Shown here piece after piece: positions 54,420-62,935 of a DNA stretch of 64,000 nucleotides. The notes under the pieces were generated by a model. That model was not told the DNA's origin, did no database searches, and saw only the letters and a list, made by a program, of their open reading frames with translations. Both the position numbers and the translations under genes were made by a program. Where the stretch lies: positions 1 through 64,000 of the forward strand of contig JAEEKX010000016.1 in the NCBI GenBank assembly GCA_016288655.1, given 5' to 3'. Source of the stretch: Bacteroidales bacterium (GTDB taxonomy: Bacteria; Bacteroidota; Bacteroidia; Bacteroidales; WCHB1-69). Position 1 is the first letter of the stretch. Every line of letters begins with the position of its first letter.

Positions 54420-54420
54420 A
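54413..54420 (-). promoter_or_regulatory. -7 element of the SIR2 gene, inside the terminator stem
   Basis: TAACTTTG on the minus strand fits TAnnTTTG and shares seven bases with the left arm of the terminator hairpin. Transcripts starting here would lack most of that arm. Confidence 0.4.
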
Positions 54421-54441
54421 CAAAATTCTGTTGGAATTTAT

Positions 54442-56085
54442 TTAGAAATTGTAGTTCAAATTTTTGTCCTTCGGATATTTCACGCTGTAGGAGATGGTGA
54501 AGGTGCGGCTCTCTCCGGGTTGCAGTTCCACATCCCACGTGATTACGCCGATCTCGCTGTTGTTGGTTGTAGCGGCGGGTTTGGCGGTCACATCCCGCAC
54601 CTCGATGTCCTTGTTGGATGAGATGGGATATTGGTCCTTGAGGGTGAGTTTGGCGGCACGGTTGAGGTTGTTCTTCACGGTGATGAGGTACGATTGCGTG
54701 ATGGTGGTGGTATTGCCTACGTGTTTGGTTTCGCAGTAGTCGCGCTGTTTCTCACGCTTGACGGCCATGCGCGGCTCGGTGGTGAGGGTGAGCGTGATCT
54801 GGCTCTTGGTGTCGTTCGGGTGGAGGAAGGTCTTGCCGACGTAGGTGCTGTTGTAGGTGATTGTGGCTTCGCCTGGCAGCAGGTTGTATTGCTCGTAGTC
54901 CGACAGGATGGCGATGAGGTAGGTCTCGTCCGACAGTTTCGGGATGCTGTAGTACTTGAACTCGGACTTGATGTCGTAGGCCTTGAGATCGATGAGTTTG
55001 GGTTGGCCGTTGCCCGGGATGTCGTAAGGGATGGCGATGCTGTAGGTGACGTGGATGTCCTGCGCATCCACCTCCACGTAGTCGTCCATGCTTAGTTGGA
55101 TGACATTGTTGGCCTCTTCGGCATCCACAGTCTCGATTCCGCTTGCGTCGGAGACTTGGGCCTTGGCGGGGGCCATCACATTGGATTCATACGCCACTCT
55201 GTTGCCTCTGTACCCATAGGCCTGGAAGCGGAGGAACCAGGTGGTGAAGACGGGGGCGACGGAGTAGCGGTTGGGGGTGCCGTTGGAGAGGGTGAGCCGC
55301 ACGTTGGTCCAGTCGAGCCCGGTGACCTGCTGCACCTTCGCCTTCGCCTGCAAGGAGATGGTCTCCGCCATCGACGGGATGTTGACCTCGTAGCAGGGAA
55401 TCCACTGCGCCTGGTTGGTGAAATAGGTGATGGTGAAGGTGGTGGTGACATCCTTGGGCACGCTCGTGGAGAGACAGAGGATGCCCGTGGCGTGGGCGTT
55501 TTCATCGGAATCCTGTTGGATCTGCTGTTGCAGGCGGGTTACGGTCTCCTGCAACTTGTTCACCAGCTGCTGGTCTTGGTAGATGCTCTTCTTCAGTGCG
55601 GTGGCCTTGGCCTGGTAAAGTTCCATGTTGGCGTTGATGTCAGCGATGGTGGCGGCTTTGTCTTTCTGTTGCATGTTGTTGTAAGTGCCGTCGGTCACTA
55701 ATTTCAGCATCTGCTGGTGGGTGGCTAATTCGTCGCGGGCCGACTGCAGTTGCTCTTTGTAGAGTTTCAGCGAGTCGTTCAGCTTCTGGATGTACTGACT
55801 CTTCTCGCGCGGGGTGATGTAGTCCACCCGGAACTCGGTGCCCGAAATGAGCACGCCGTTGGCGCTCACTTTCAGACTGTTGAGTTCAATCTGTGGGCTT
55901 AAACCCTCGATGATCACCTCTTGGCTTCCGCTTTTGAGCGTGGCCTTGGCGGTGTGGGTGAGCGATGCGCCGTGCAGATAGACGGTGGCCTCCGTCAGCG
56001 TGGCGGTGAAGTGTTTCTGGGCACTCATCGGAAGGACCAATCCGAGGCAAAGCGCCAGAATAAACAGTAACTTTTTCATATTCAT
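54442..56085 (-). CDS. DUF4139/DUF4140 (mucoidy inhibitor MuiA-like) exported protein
   Basis: 547 residues: signal peptide (MNMKKLLFILALCLGLVLPM, then SAQ), an N-terminal DUF4140 part (TLTEATVYLHGASLTH), a coiled-coil (about 90-195, with LKLYKEQLQSARDELATHQQ) and the DUF4139 domain (QWIPCYEVNIPSM, LDWTNVRLTLSNGTPNR, ending GESRTFTISYSVKYP). These proteins are exported and of unknown function despite the MuiA name. Single gene with a strong terminator. Confidence 0.88.
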   Translation of the reverse strand: MNMKKLLFILALCLGLVLPMSAQKHFTATLTEATVYLHGASLTHTAKATLKSGSQEVIIEGLSPQIELNSLKVSANGVLISGTEFRVDYITPREKSQYIQKLNDSLKLYKEQLQSARDELATHQQMLKLVTDGTYNNMQQKDKAATIADINANMELYQAKATALKKSIYQDQQLVNKLQETVTRLQQQIQQDSDENAHATGILCLSTSVPKDVTTTFTITYFTNQAQWIPCYEVNIPSMAETISLQAKAKVQQVTGLDWTNVRLTLSNGTPNRYSVAPVFTTWFLRFQAYGYRGNRVAYESNVMAPAKAQVSDASGIETVDAEEANNVIQLSMDDYVEVDAQDIHVTYSIAIPYDIPGNGQPKLIDLKAYDIKSEFKYYSIPKLSDETYLIAILSDYEQYNLLPGEATITYNSTYVGKTFLHPNDTKSQITLTLTTEPRMAVKREKQRDYCETKHVGNTTTITQSYLITVKNNLNRAAKLTLKDQYPISSNKDIEVRDVTAKPAATTNNSEIGVITWDVELQPGESRTFTISYSVKYPKDKNLNYNF

Positions 56086-56144
56086 AAGATTATAAAATTT
56101 TTGAAAGATACAATAATATAAACGACGGGCACCTCCTTTTTATT

Positions 56145-58499
56145 TTACCGCCGGTAGGGGAAGCTGAATTGCAGGCCGACCTCCAGCTTGGGAAAATCCG
56201 GTTGTACGGAAAGTTTGCCCTTGCCGAAGAGTCGGCTGAGGCGGTACTCCGCGAACACGGCGATAAGGTCATAGCCAAAGCGCGCCCGCACACCCCAGTG
56301 GAAGTAGGGACGTACATTCTTGGGCACCCGCTGCTTGACCACCAGATGGTCGGTGGTGGAGATGCGCTGGCGGTACCAGAAGTCCCAGCCGCCGAAGATG
56401 CCGGCTTCGAAGAAAAACCCTTCGCGACCCAGCCCTCCCCGCACGATCCGGAAGCGGTGCAGGAACTCGAGGTTGATCTGACTCACCCGCACGTTGCACT
56501 TCCGCAGGCGGTCCGCAGTGATGAAGTCGTCGCCGTACTTGTCGAGCAGATGGATCACCGGGTCGGACAGGTTGTACCAATGCGCCCCGATCTCCACCGC
56601 GCCGCCCAATGAGTACCACTTGCAGAGATTCCCCATGAAACGCAATCCCGCAAACACACTCTCCGATTTGCCGTAGTTGACCGTCTGCCACTCGTCGGAT
56701 GGGTTGGAGGGCACCGCAAAGCCCCAGGAGAGGTACTGCCATACGGCGAATTTGGACTGCTTTGCTATCTTCGCGGAAGAACAAACCAACTCTGTCAGGT
56801 GGACCCCCTGTATGCTGTCGGGAACTCCCTTTCCCATCTCGGAACCAATGATGTATTCATCGCTGTATTCCAGGTATTTGACACGCAACGTCTGTCCCAG
56901 AAATTCAGGTTTTTTATCGATGGTAATGACATTGGATAAGGAATCGGTATCTGTGACGGATACCGTGTCGGATTCTATCTTGGATTCGATAATGTATGAA
57001 AAGGGGTAGAGAAGATCTGTGAAAAAGGAATTGCTCCAGAGCAATTTTCCGTCTTTATCGGCGATGTGCATCCATATTTTTTCCCTGTATTTTATTTTCT
57101 CTTTGGGGAGGACGATGTAGATGCTGGTGGAGTCTTCGTAGAAGGTGAAGGGAAGTTCTTCGGCAGGTTCTTTCTTATCTTTCAGAAAATAACTGGCTTG
57201 TGGGATGCCGTAGCCGCGGAAGTAGTCGTAATAGGGATAGAGATCGCCGGAGCGTTCGATCTCTTCGAAGAGTTGCATGTTGGTGAGTTCACGATGGGCT
57301 TGCCAGGCGCAGGCGGCGAAGCCGGCAACGAGCGGCGTGGAGAAGGAGGTGCCGGCGGCAGAATAGATGTAAGGTCTTTTTTTGGACGGGTTGGCGACGC
57401 TCACCCACTCTCCGATGGCGCAGACGTTGGGTTTGCGGCGGCCGTCGGCGGTCGGACCGGGAGAGGTGAAGTAAGTGGGATCGGGAAATTTCCCGTAGGC
57501 CTCGACGGCACCTACAGAGAGTACGCTGTCGGCGTCAGCGGGAGTGACGAGGGTGCTCCAGGCAGGGTCGTCGCCTTCGTTGCCCATGGCGTTGCAGACG
57601 AGCATGCCCTTGGATGCCGCCATGTTGGCCGCCCGCGCCACCAGCGAAGTGCCGTCCATCTCCTCGGACTTGTACAGTTCCTTGCCGTAGCCGAGCGAAC
57701 TGCTGATGATGTCGGCGCCGTTGCGGTCGGCCCACTCCATCGCCATCATCCACCACACCTCCTCACGGTGCCGCTCCATGGCGGTCTCGGTGCGCGCCAG
57801 CAGAAACTCGGCGCCGGTGGCTAACCCCAGCATCTCGCCTTTTGTATCATAGCCGGCAATGCAACTCAACACCATCGTGCCGTGCGAGTTCCAGCCATAT
57901 ACGTTTTTCTGCCTTAACGGGAAGTTGTAGGTCTGGATGATTTGATGGTTGTCGCGCAGGTGCTGGAAGGCCGGGTGCTTATCGACCATCGGAAAGCCGG
58001 CGTCGAAAACGGCGATGCGGATGCCCTTGCCGTTGATGCCGGCGGAGTCGAACTGCTCGCCCTGCATCATCCGCAACTGGTGCGCAGGTCTTACGGTGTC
58101 GCTGTCGGCGGGGGAGAAGTCGATGTCGGCATGGGCTATGTGCGCGTGCAATTCCACCGGGCGCACCTGCATCACAAACGGCATCCGTTCAATCTCTTCG
58201 ATTTGGAAAGTACTTACAGCCAGTGCGTTAAACCACCTGCTTTCGCCGATCACCTCTTCCGACAGCGCCGACACCGACTGCACGTACTCCGCATTGAGCG
58301 GGTAGTCGGACAGGTCGTACAACGACACGCCGTGAGCGGCTCGACGCGCAATCGCCTTCTCGTCGAAGTAGGCGTAGGGATTGAATTCGGTGTTGGCCTT
58401 ATCAGTGAAGAATACCCAGTAAATATCTTGTGCGGAAGCATTGACGCAAAAAACAAGCAGCGTCAGCAGGAGAATGGTTTTGGAAAGTAATTTTGTCAT
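56145..58499 (-). CDS. Subtilisin-like (S8) protease fused to an outer-membrane barrel-like domain
   Basis: 784 residues: signal peptide (1-23), a prodomain-like region (24-150), and the S8 domain with Asp166 (IAVFDAGFP), His206 (NSHGTMV), Asn307 (MGNEGD) and Ser385 (GTSFSTPL), all present. A linker domain (about 450-560) precedes a C-terminal part of about 190 residues made of alternating aromatic strands (WYSLGGAVEIGAHWY, RFGYDLIAVFAEYRLSRLF) ending in LEVGLQFSFPYRR, like an outer-membrane barrel. There is no T9SS sorting domain. It could be a protease tethered by its own barrel. ATG 58499 begins the signal peptide. Confidence 0.8.
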   Translation of the reverse strand: MTKLLSKTILLLTLLVFCVNASAQDIYWVFFTDKANTEFNPYAYFDEKAIARRAAHGVSLYDLSDYPLNAEYVQSVSALSEEVIGESRWFNALAVSTFQIEEIERMPFVMQVRPVELHAHIAHADIDFSPADSDTVRPAHQLRMMQGEQFDSAGINGKGIRIAVFDAGFPMVDKHPAFQHLRDNHQIIQTYNFPLRQKNVYGWNSHGTMVLSCIAGYDTKGEMLGLATGAEFLLARTETAMERHREEVWWMMAMEWADRNGADIISSSLGYGKELYKSEEMDGTSLVARAANMAASKGMLVCNAMGNEGDDPAWSTLVTPADADSVLSVGAVEAYGKFPDPTYFTSPGPTADGRRKPNVCAIGEWVSVANPSKKRPYIYSAAGTSFSTPLVAGFAACAWQAHRELTNMQLFEEIERSGDLYPYYDYFRGYGIPQASYFLKDKKEPAEELPFTFYEDSTSIYIVLPKEKIKYREKIWMHIADKDGKLLWSNSFFTDLLYPFSYIIESKIESDTVSVTDTDSLSNVITIDKKPEFLGQTLRVKYLEYSDEYIIGSEMGKGVPDSIQGVHLTELVCSSAKIAKQSKFAVWQYLSWGFAVPSNPSDEWQTVNYGKSESVFAGLRFMGNLCKWYSLGGAVEIGAHWYNLSDPVIHLLDKYGDDFITADRLRKCNVRVSQINLEFLHRFRIVRGGLGREGFFFEAGIFGGWDFWYRQRISTTDHLVVKQRVPKNVRPYFHWGVRARFGYDLIAVFAEYRLSRLFGKGKLSVQPDFPKLEVGLQFSFPYRR

Positions 58500-58541
58500 A
58501 AAATGGGGAATTATGAAATATTTTTGTTTGGTAATAAAATG

Positions 58542-58549
58542 CAAAAATA
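58542..58549 (-). promoter_or_regulatory. -7 promoter element of the S8 protease gene
   Basis: TATTTTTG on the minus strand fits TAnnTTTG, 42 bp before the ATG at 58499, which supports that start over the upstream one at 58610. Confidence 0.55.
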
Positions 58550-58650
58550 GTTTTTTTTTCGGTTTGGGCGACATTTTCAGTAACTTTTTGTAGATAAAAT
58601 AGGTAAACATATTAAAAAAGAAAAATCAACCACTCTATACAAGGAAGAAA

Positions 58651-60663
58651 ATGTTGCGTAAATATCTGATTGTTATATCGTTGCTTCAAATTCTGCTGAT
58701 GAACGCAATGTTGGCGCAAGTTGTGACGACGTCCTCTTCCGGCCGTACGCCGGAGGACATTGTGCGTAACACCCTGGTGGGTTCGGGGGTTTCGATTTCC
58801 AACGTCACATTCAACAATATCTCCACAACCCTCAATGCCACTACGGGCGGACAATTGGGTGTTTTCACCAACAACCCGGCTGTCTTTCCCACCCTCAGTT
58901 TCTCCAACGGACTGATCATCGCCACGGGTGACGTGAGTGTGGCTATGGGTCCCAACGACAGTGATGGAGATGAATCTGCCATTTCCAACAGCGTGACCTG
59001 TAATGAGCTGCAAAATCTCATCTACGATGACCTCTACAATCCGGCAGTGCTGGAGTTCGACTTTATGACCACTTCCGACCACGTCTCCTTCAACTACATT
59101 TTCGCCTCTGAAGAGTACCCGGAATTCGTGGGGCTTGGTTACAACGATGTATTCGGCTTCTTCGTCACCGATTTGACCACGAACCAGACGACCAATGTCG
59201 CATTGATCCCCAACACCAACTTGCCGGTCTCCATCGACAACGTGAACGACTACTCCTATTCCCAGTACTATCACGCGACGCCCGACTATTCCAACAACAT
59301 CCAGTACGATGCCTGTGTGGGGCCTTTCACGGCGAGTTTCAGTGTGGTGCCGTGCCGTTTTTATCACATCAAATTGGCCATCTCCAATGCGGGCGACAAC
59401 GCTTACGGCTCCGCGGTCTTCTTGGAGGGACAGAGTTTCACCGCCGAGGGAACCGAGACGCAGGTGGTCTATGACAACGTCGATCTACCCGTCGTCGTGC
59501 AGGATTGCAATACCGCCACGGTGACTTTCAACTTGGCCCAGGCGACAAATCACCCCACCGAGATTCCGCTCACCTTCTCCGGCACGGCGGTCAACGGCGT
59601 GGATGTGCAGCAACTTCCCGATGTCGTCACCATCCCGGCAGGACAGACCTCCTCCTCGATTGTGGTGCGTGCCATCGGTGCCTATGTACCCGACACGCTC
59701 ACCCTCAACATCTACTACGAAAATACCTTGTGCCAAGAGGGAACTACCCTCACACTGTTGGTCTGTAAAAACGAGGGCATCGAGATCAGTGCGCAGAATG
59801 TCTTCTTCTGCCAGCCGGTCGATAGTCTGCACGTGCAGTTGGTCGGCGGTCGTTGCGGCGACGTGGAGTGGAATCCCTCCGAGATGCTTTCCGACCCGCA
59901 CTCGCTGAACACCGGCTTCCTATACGAGTATTTGGAAGAGACGCAGTTCACGGTCACGGCACACGACATCTTCCACTGCACCTCCAGCACCGCCAACTTC
60001 CTCTATCGCCACAGCGATGCCTTCAACGACACCATCCGCGCTTCCATCTGCGAAGGGCAGACTTATACTCACTTTGGTTTCATCGAGAGCGAGGCGGGCA
60101 CCTACACCCATGAGGGTGTCAGCGCCTTCGGGTGCGACAGCGCCATGACCTTGGTGCTCGATGTCTATTCCGCCGACGCCGAGATCGAGGTCGGCCCAAC
60201 CGACCTGTGTGAAGAGGGCTATGTCGATCTGACCGCTGTCACCTCGAATACCGACTTCCACTGGAACAACGGCAGTCACGCCACGGTGCTGCACGCCATC
60301 CGTCCCGGCAACTACATCCTGACTGCCACCAGCGGACCGTGTACCGCACAGGATATGGTCACCATCGCGCCCTGCCCCGATGCCGATCCGTACATTCCGA
60401 ATGCCATCACCCCTTCTGACGTTAATGGTATCAACGACGAATTCTTCATCTATCTGCCTGCGTCGTTGCAGGTGAAAGAGTTCGAGGTCTCCATCTACGA
60501 CCGCTGGGGACGCTTGGTTTTCCACTCCCACGAGCCGGACTTCCGCTGGGACGGCACCCACAACGGTAAGAAGTTGGTGAACAGCACCTTCACCTATGTC
60601 ATCACCATTCTCACAGAGTGGCATCCCCGCAAGGTGTACCGCGGTAGCGTTACGGTGTTGTAG
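58651..60663 (+). CDS. Choice-of-anchor L protein with T9SS type B sorting domain
   Basis: 670 residues: signal peptide (MLRKYLIVISLLQILLMNAM, then LAQ), a choice-of-anchor L domain (about 30-270: SGVSISNVTFNN, LSFSNGLIIATGD, FNYIFASEEYPEFVGLGYND, VFGFFV), beta-sandwich modules (280-570) with several cysteines, and a type B/gliding-type C-terminal domain (IPNAITPSDVNGINDEFFIY, IYDRWGRLVFHS, GTHNGKKLVNSTFTYVITI). It should be secreted by T9SS to the surface; adhesion or motility roles are typical. Transcribed divergently from the S8 protease. Confidence 0.9.
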   Translation: MLRKYLIVISLLQILLMNAMLAQVVTTSSSGRTPEDIVRNTLVGSGVSISNVTFNNISTTLNATTGGQLGVFTNNPAVFPTLSFSNGLIIATGDVSVAMGPNDSDGDESAISNSVTCNELQNLIYDDLYNPAVLEFDFMTTSDHVSFNYIFASEEYPEFVGLGYNDVFGFFVTDLTTNQTTNVALIPNTNLPVSIDNVNDYSYSQYYHATPDYSNNIQYDACVGPFTASFSVVPCRFYHIKLAISNAGDNAYGSAVFLEGQSFTAEGTETQVVYDNVDLPVVVQDCNTATVTFNLAQATNHPTEIPLTFSGTAVNGVDVQQLPDVVTIPAGQTSSSIVVRAIGAYVPDTLTLNIYYENTLCQEGTTLTLLVCKNEGIEISAQNVFFCQPVDSLHVQLVGGRCGDVEWNPSEMLSDPHSLNTGFLYEYLEETQFTVTAHDIFHCTSSTANFLYRHSDAFNDTIRASICEGQTYTHFGFIESEAGTYTHEGVSAFGCDSAMTLVLDVYSADAEIEVGPTDLCEEGYVDLTAVTSNTDFHWNNGSHATVLHAIRPGNYILTATSGPCTAQDMVTIAPCPDADPYIPNAITPSDVNGINDEFFIYLPASLQVKEFEVSIYDRWGRLVFHSHEPDFRWDGTHNGKKLVNSTFTYVITILTEWHPRKVYRGSVTVL

Positions 60664-60695
60664 GTGTAAATGATTCGGAAAGTCGGTGAAATTCC

Positions 60696-62420
60696 TTAGA
60701 AGAACATTCCTTTCTGTTTGTCCTTCTCTCCTTTGCTCTTGGCACTGAAGACCTTTTCCCCTGTGTAGGGGTCGTACCCCAGATAGTACATGGTTGTGGA
60801 GTAGGTCATCGGGGTGGGGGTGAAGTCCTGCACTTGTTCGATGTGGAGGTGTTGTCCTTGGGTGGCGCGGTGGAGGGCGCGCATGTCGTCGAGGGTGCAG
60901 CCCGGGTGCGCCGAGATGAAGTATGGCACGAGTTGCTGCCGTAGTCCCGCCGCGCGGTTGAACTGCTGGAACTTGCGGTTGAAGGCGAGGAAGCGGTCGA
61001 AGCCGGGCTTGCGCATCCGTTTCAGCACCTTCGTCTCCGTATGCTCCGGCGCCACCTTGAGCCGCCCCGAGACGTGATGGCGCACCACCTCCTCAAAGTA
61101 CGCCGACAGTCCGTTGGCACGGTCGGTGGCTTCGTCGCCCAACAGCAGGTCGTAGCGGATGCCGCTGCCGATGGTAATCTGGCGGACGGCTTTCACCGCG
61201 CCGGCAGCTTGGTAGAGACTGATTAGCGGTTTATGGTTGATATCCAGGTTTTTGCAGATCTCCGGGTAGATGCAGGAGGCGCGGCTGCACTGGCGGCAGG
61301 CCTTCTCGTTGAGCCCCCGCATGCGGTACATGTTGGCCGACGGCGCCCCCAGGTCGCTGATGTGCCCTTTGAAGTAGGGCCGCCGCGCTAGGTCGCTCAC
61401 CTCCGCTAAGATCGACGCCTCGCTGCGGGAACTCACGAACCGCCCCTGGTGCGCCGTGATGGCGCAGAAACTGCATCCTCCGAAGCACCCGCGGTGTATC
61501 GTGATCGAGTTCTTGATCATCTCCCACGCTGGAATGTCGCCCCGCTTTGCGTATTTCGGGTGTGGTGCGTTCATCATCCGGTCGTACAACGCGAAACTGT
61601 CCATCTCCTCCTCTGTGGCTGGCGGGTAAGGCGGCAACACCACTAAATATTTCTTGTTGTAGGGCTGCACCATCGTGCGTGGGAACATCTTGTTGCTTTC
61701 CGTTTCGAAGGCCACGAAATTCTCTCCGTAAAAGCGCTTGTTGCTCAACTCCTTCTCGTAGGGATGCAGCATCAAGGTATCCTCTTTTTTACAATAATCT
61801 TCTAAATTGTTGGTAATGAATGCAATCTGGGAGCATTCGGACAGATGGTCGCGCCAATTGTCGGTTTGGAAGATGCGCACCAAGTCGCTCATCGGGCGCT
61901 CGCCCATGCCATAGACGAGCACGTCGGCGGGGCACGATAGGAGGATGCTGGGACGCAGGGTGTCGCTCCAGTAGTCGTAGTGCGACAGGCGGCGCAGGGA
62001 GGCCTCGATGCCGCCGATGACGACGGGCGTGTCGGGGAAGAGCTGCTTGAGCCAGCGGGTATAGACGACGGTGGCGTAGTCGGGACGGAAGCCGTGGCGC
62101 CCGCCGGGTGTGTAGGCGTCATCGTGCCGCAGCCGCTTGGTGGCCGTGTAGTGGTTCACCATCGAGTCCATGTTGCCGGCGCTGACGGCGAAGAAGAGGC
62201 GCGGGCGGCCCAATTTGGCGAAGTCGCGCCCATCGTCCTGCCAGTTGGGTTGCGGCACGATGGCCACGCGCAGCCCGAGCCGCTCCAGCCACCGCCCGAT
62301 CACTGCTGGCCCGAAGGAGGGGTGATCGACGTAGGCGTCGCCACTGATAAGGATGACATCGAGCCACTCCCAACCGAGTGCTTCGACTTCCTTTTTCGTG
62401 GTGGGAAGAAAATGGTCCAT
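60696..62420 (-). CDS. ygiQ: YgiQ-family radical SAM protein
   Basis: 574 residues. An N-terminal B12-binding-like/UPF0313 region (DVILISGDAYVDHPSFG, FFAVSAGNMDSMVNHYTATK) is followed by a radical-SAM core with HRGCFGGCSFCAI (CX3CX2C) and HISDLGAPSANMY. A cysteine-rich segment (CRQCSRASCIYPEIC) follows near residue 385. The reaction of YgiQ proteins is unknown. The start MDHFLPTTKKEVE at 62420 is typical; the longer frame runs through ispF. It follows ispF by 8 bp. Confidence 0.95.
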   Translation of the reverse strand: MDHFLPTTKKEVEALGWEWLDVILISGDAYVDHPSFGPAVIGRWLERLGLRVAIVPQPNWQDDGRDFAKLGRPRLFFAVSAGNMDSMVNHYTATKRLRHDDAYTPGGRHGFRPDYATVVYTRWLKQLFPDTPVVIGGIEASLRRLSHYDYWSDTLRPSILLSCPADVLVYGMGERPMSDLVRIFQTDNWRDHLSECSQIAFITNNLEDYCKKEDTLMLHPYEKELSNKRFYGENFVAFETESNKMFPRTMVQPYNKKYLVVLPPYPPATEEEMDSFALYDRMMNAPHPKYAKRGDIPAWEMIKNSITIHRGCFGGCSFCAITAHQGRFVSSRSEASILAEVSDLARRPYFKGHISDLGAPSANMYRMRGLNEKACRQCSRASCIYPEICKNLDINHKPLISLYQAAGAVKAVRQITIGSGIRYDLLLGDEATDRANGLSAYFEEVVRHHVSGRLKVAPEHTETKVLKRMRKPGFDRFLAFNRKFQQFNRAAGLRQQLVPYFISAHPGCTLDDMRALHRATQGQHLHIEQVQDFTPTPMTYSTTMYYLGYDPYTGEKVFSAKSKGEKDKQKGMFF

Positions 62421-62428
62421 GTGCGCTT

Positions 62429-62908
62429 CTATCGTTTGATGGTGACGGCGACGGCGACGGCGACGCCTTCGCCACGACCGAGGAATCCCATCCCCTCGTT
62501 GGTCTTCGCCTTCACCGATACTTGGTCGTCGGCGATGAGCAGCAATTCTGCCAACTTCTTTTGAATAAGCGGTTTGTAATCCTTCAACTTGGGGCGTTCC
62601 AGCACGATGGTGAGGTCGGCGTTGTTGACTTGCCACCCCTGCTGTTGTAGCAGACCGACGGTCTTCTGGAGCAGCAGCGTGCTGTCGATGCCCTTGAAGG
62701 CGGGGTCGGTATCGGGGAAGTGGGTGCCGATGTCGCCGAGTGCGGCGGCGCCGAGCAGGGCGTCGCAGAGGGCATGTATGGCGGCGTCGCCATCGGAGTG
62801 GGCCACGCAGCCGCGCTCAGAGGCGATGTCGATGCCGCCCAAACGCAAAGGCAAGCCGTCGGCCAGCCGATGCGAGTCGTATCCGAAACCGATGCGAAAG
62901 TCTGTCAT
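62429..62908 (-). CDS. ispF: 2-C-methyl-D-erythritol 2,4-cyclodiphosphate synthase
   Basis: 159 residues, the normal length. GFGYDSHRLADG supplies the zinc ligands Asp and His, followed by LRLGGIDI, GCVAHSDGDAAIHALCDALL, GDIGTHFPDTDP and the C-terminal VSVKAKTNEGMGFLGRGEG. It makes the cyclodiphosphate of the non-mevalonate isoprenoid pathway. ATG 62908 is preferred over 62923. It lies 27 bp downstream of porV on the same strand. Confidence 0.96.
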   Translation of the reverse strand: MTDFRIGFGYDSHRLADGLPLRLGGIDIASERGCVAHSDGDAAIHALCDALLGAAALGDIGTHFPDTDPAFKGIDSTLLLQKTVGLLQQQGWQVNNADLTIVLERPKLKDYKPLIQKKLAELLLIADDQVSVKAKTNEGMGFLGRGEGVAVAVAVTIKR

Positions 62909-62935
62909 GGTAGTCGGTTGCACGCCCGCGGCAGT

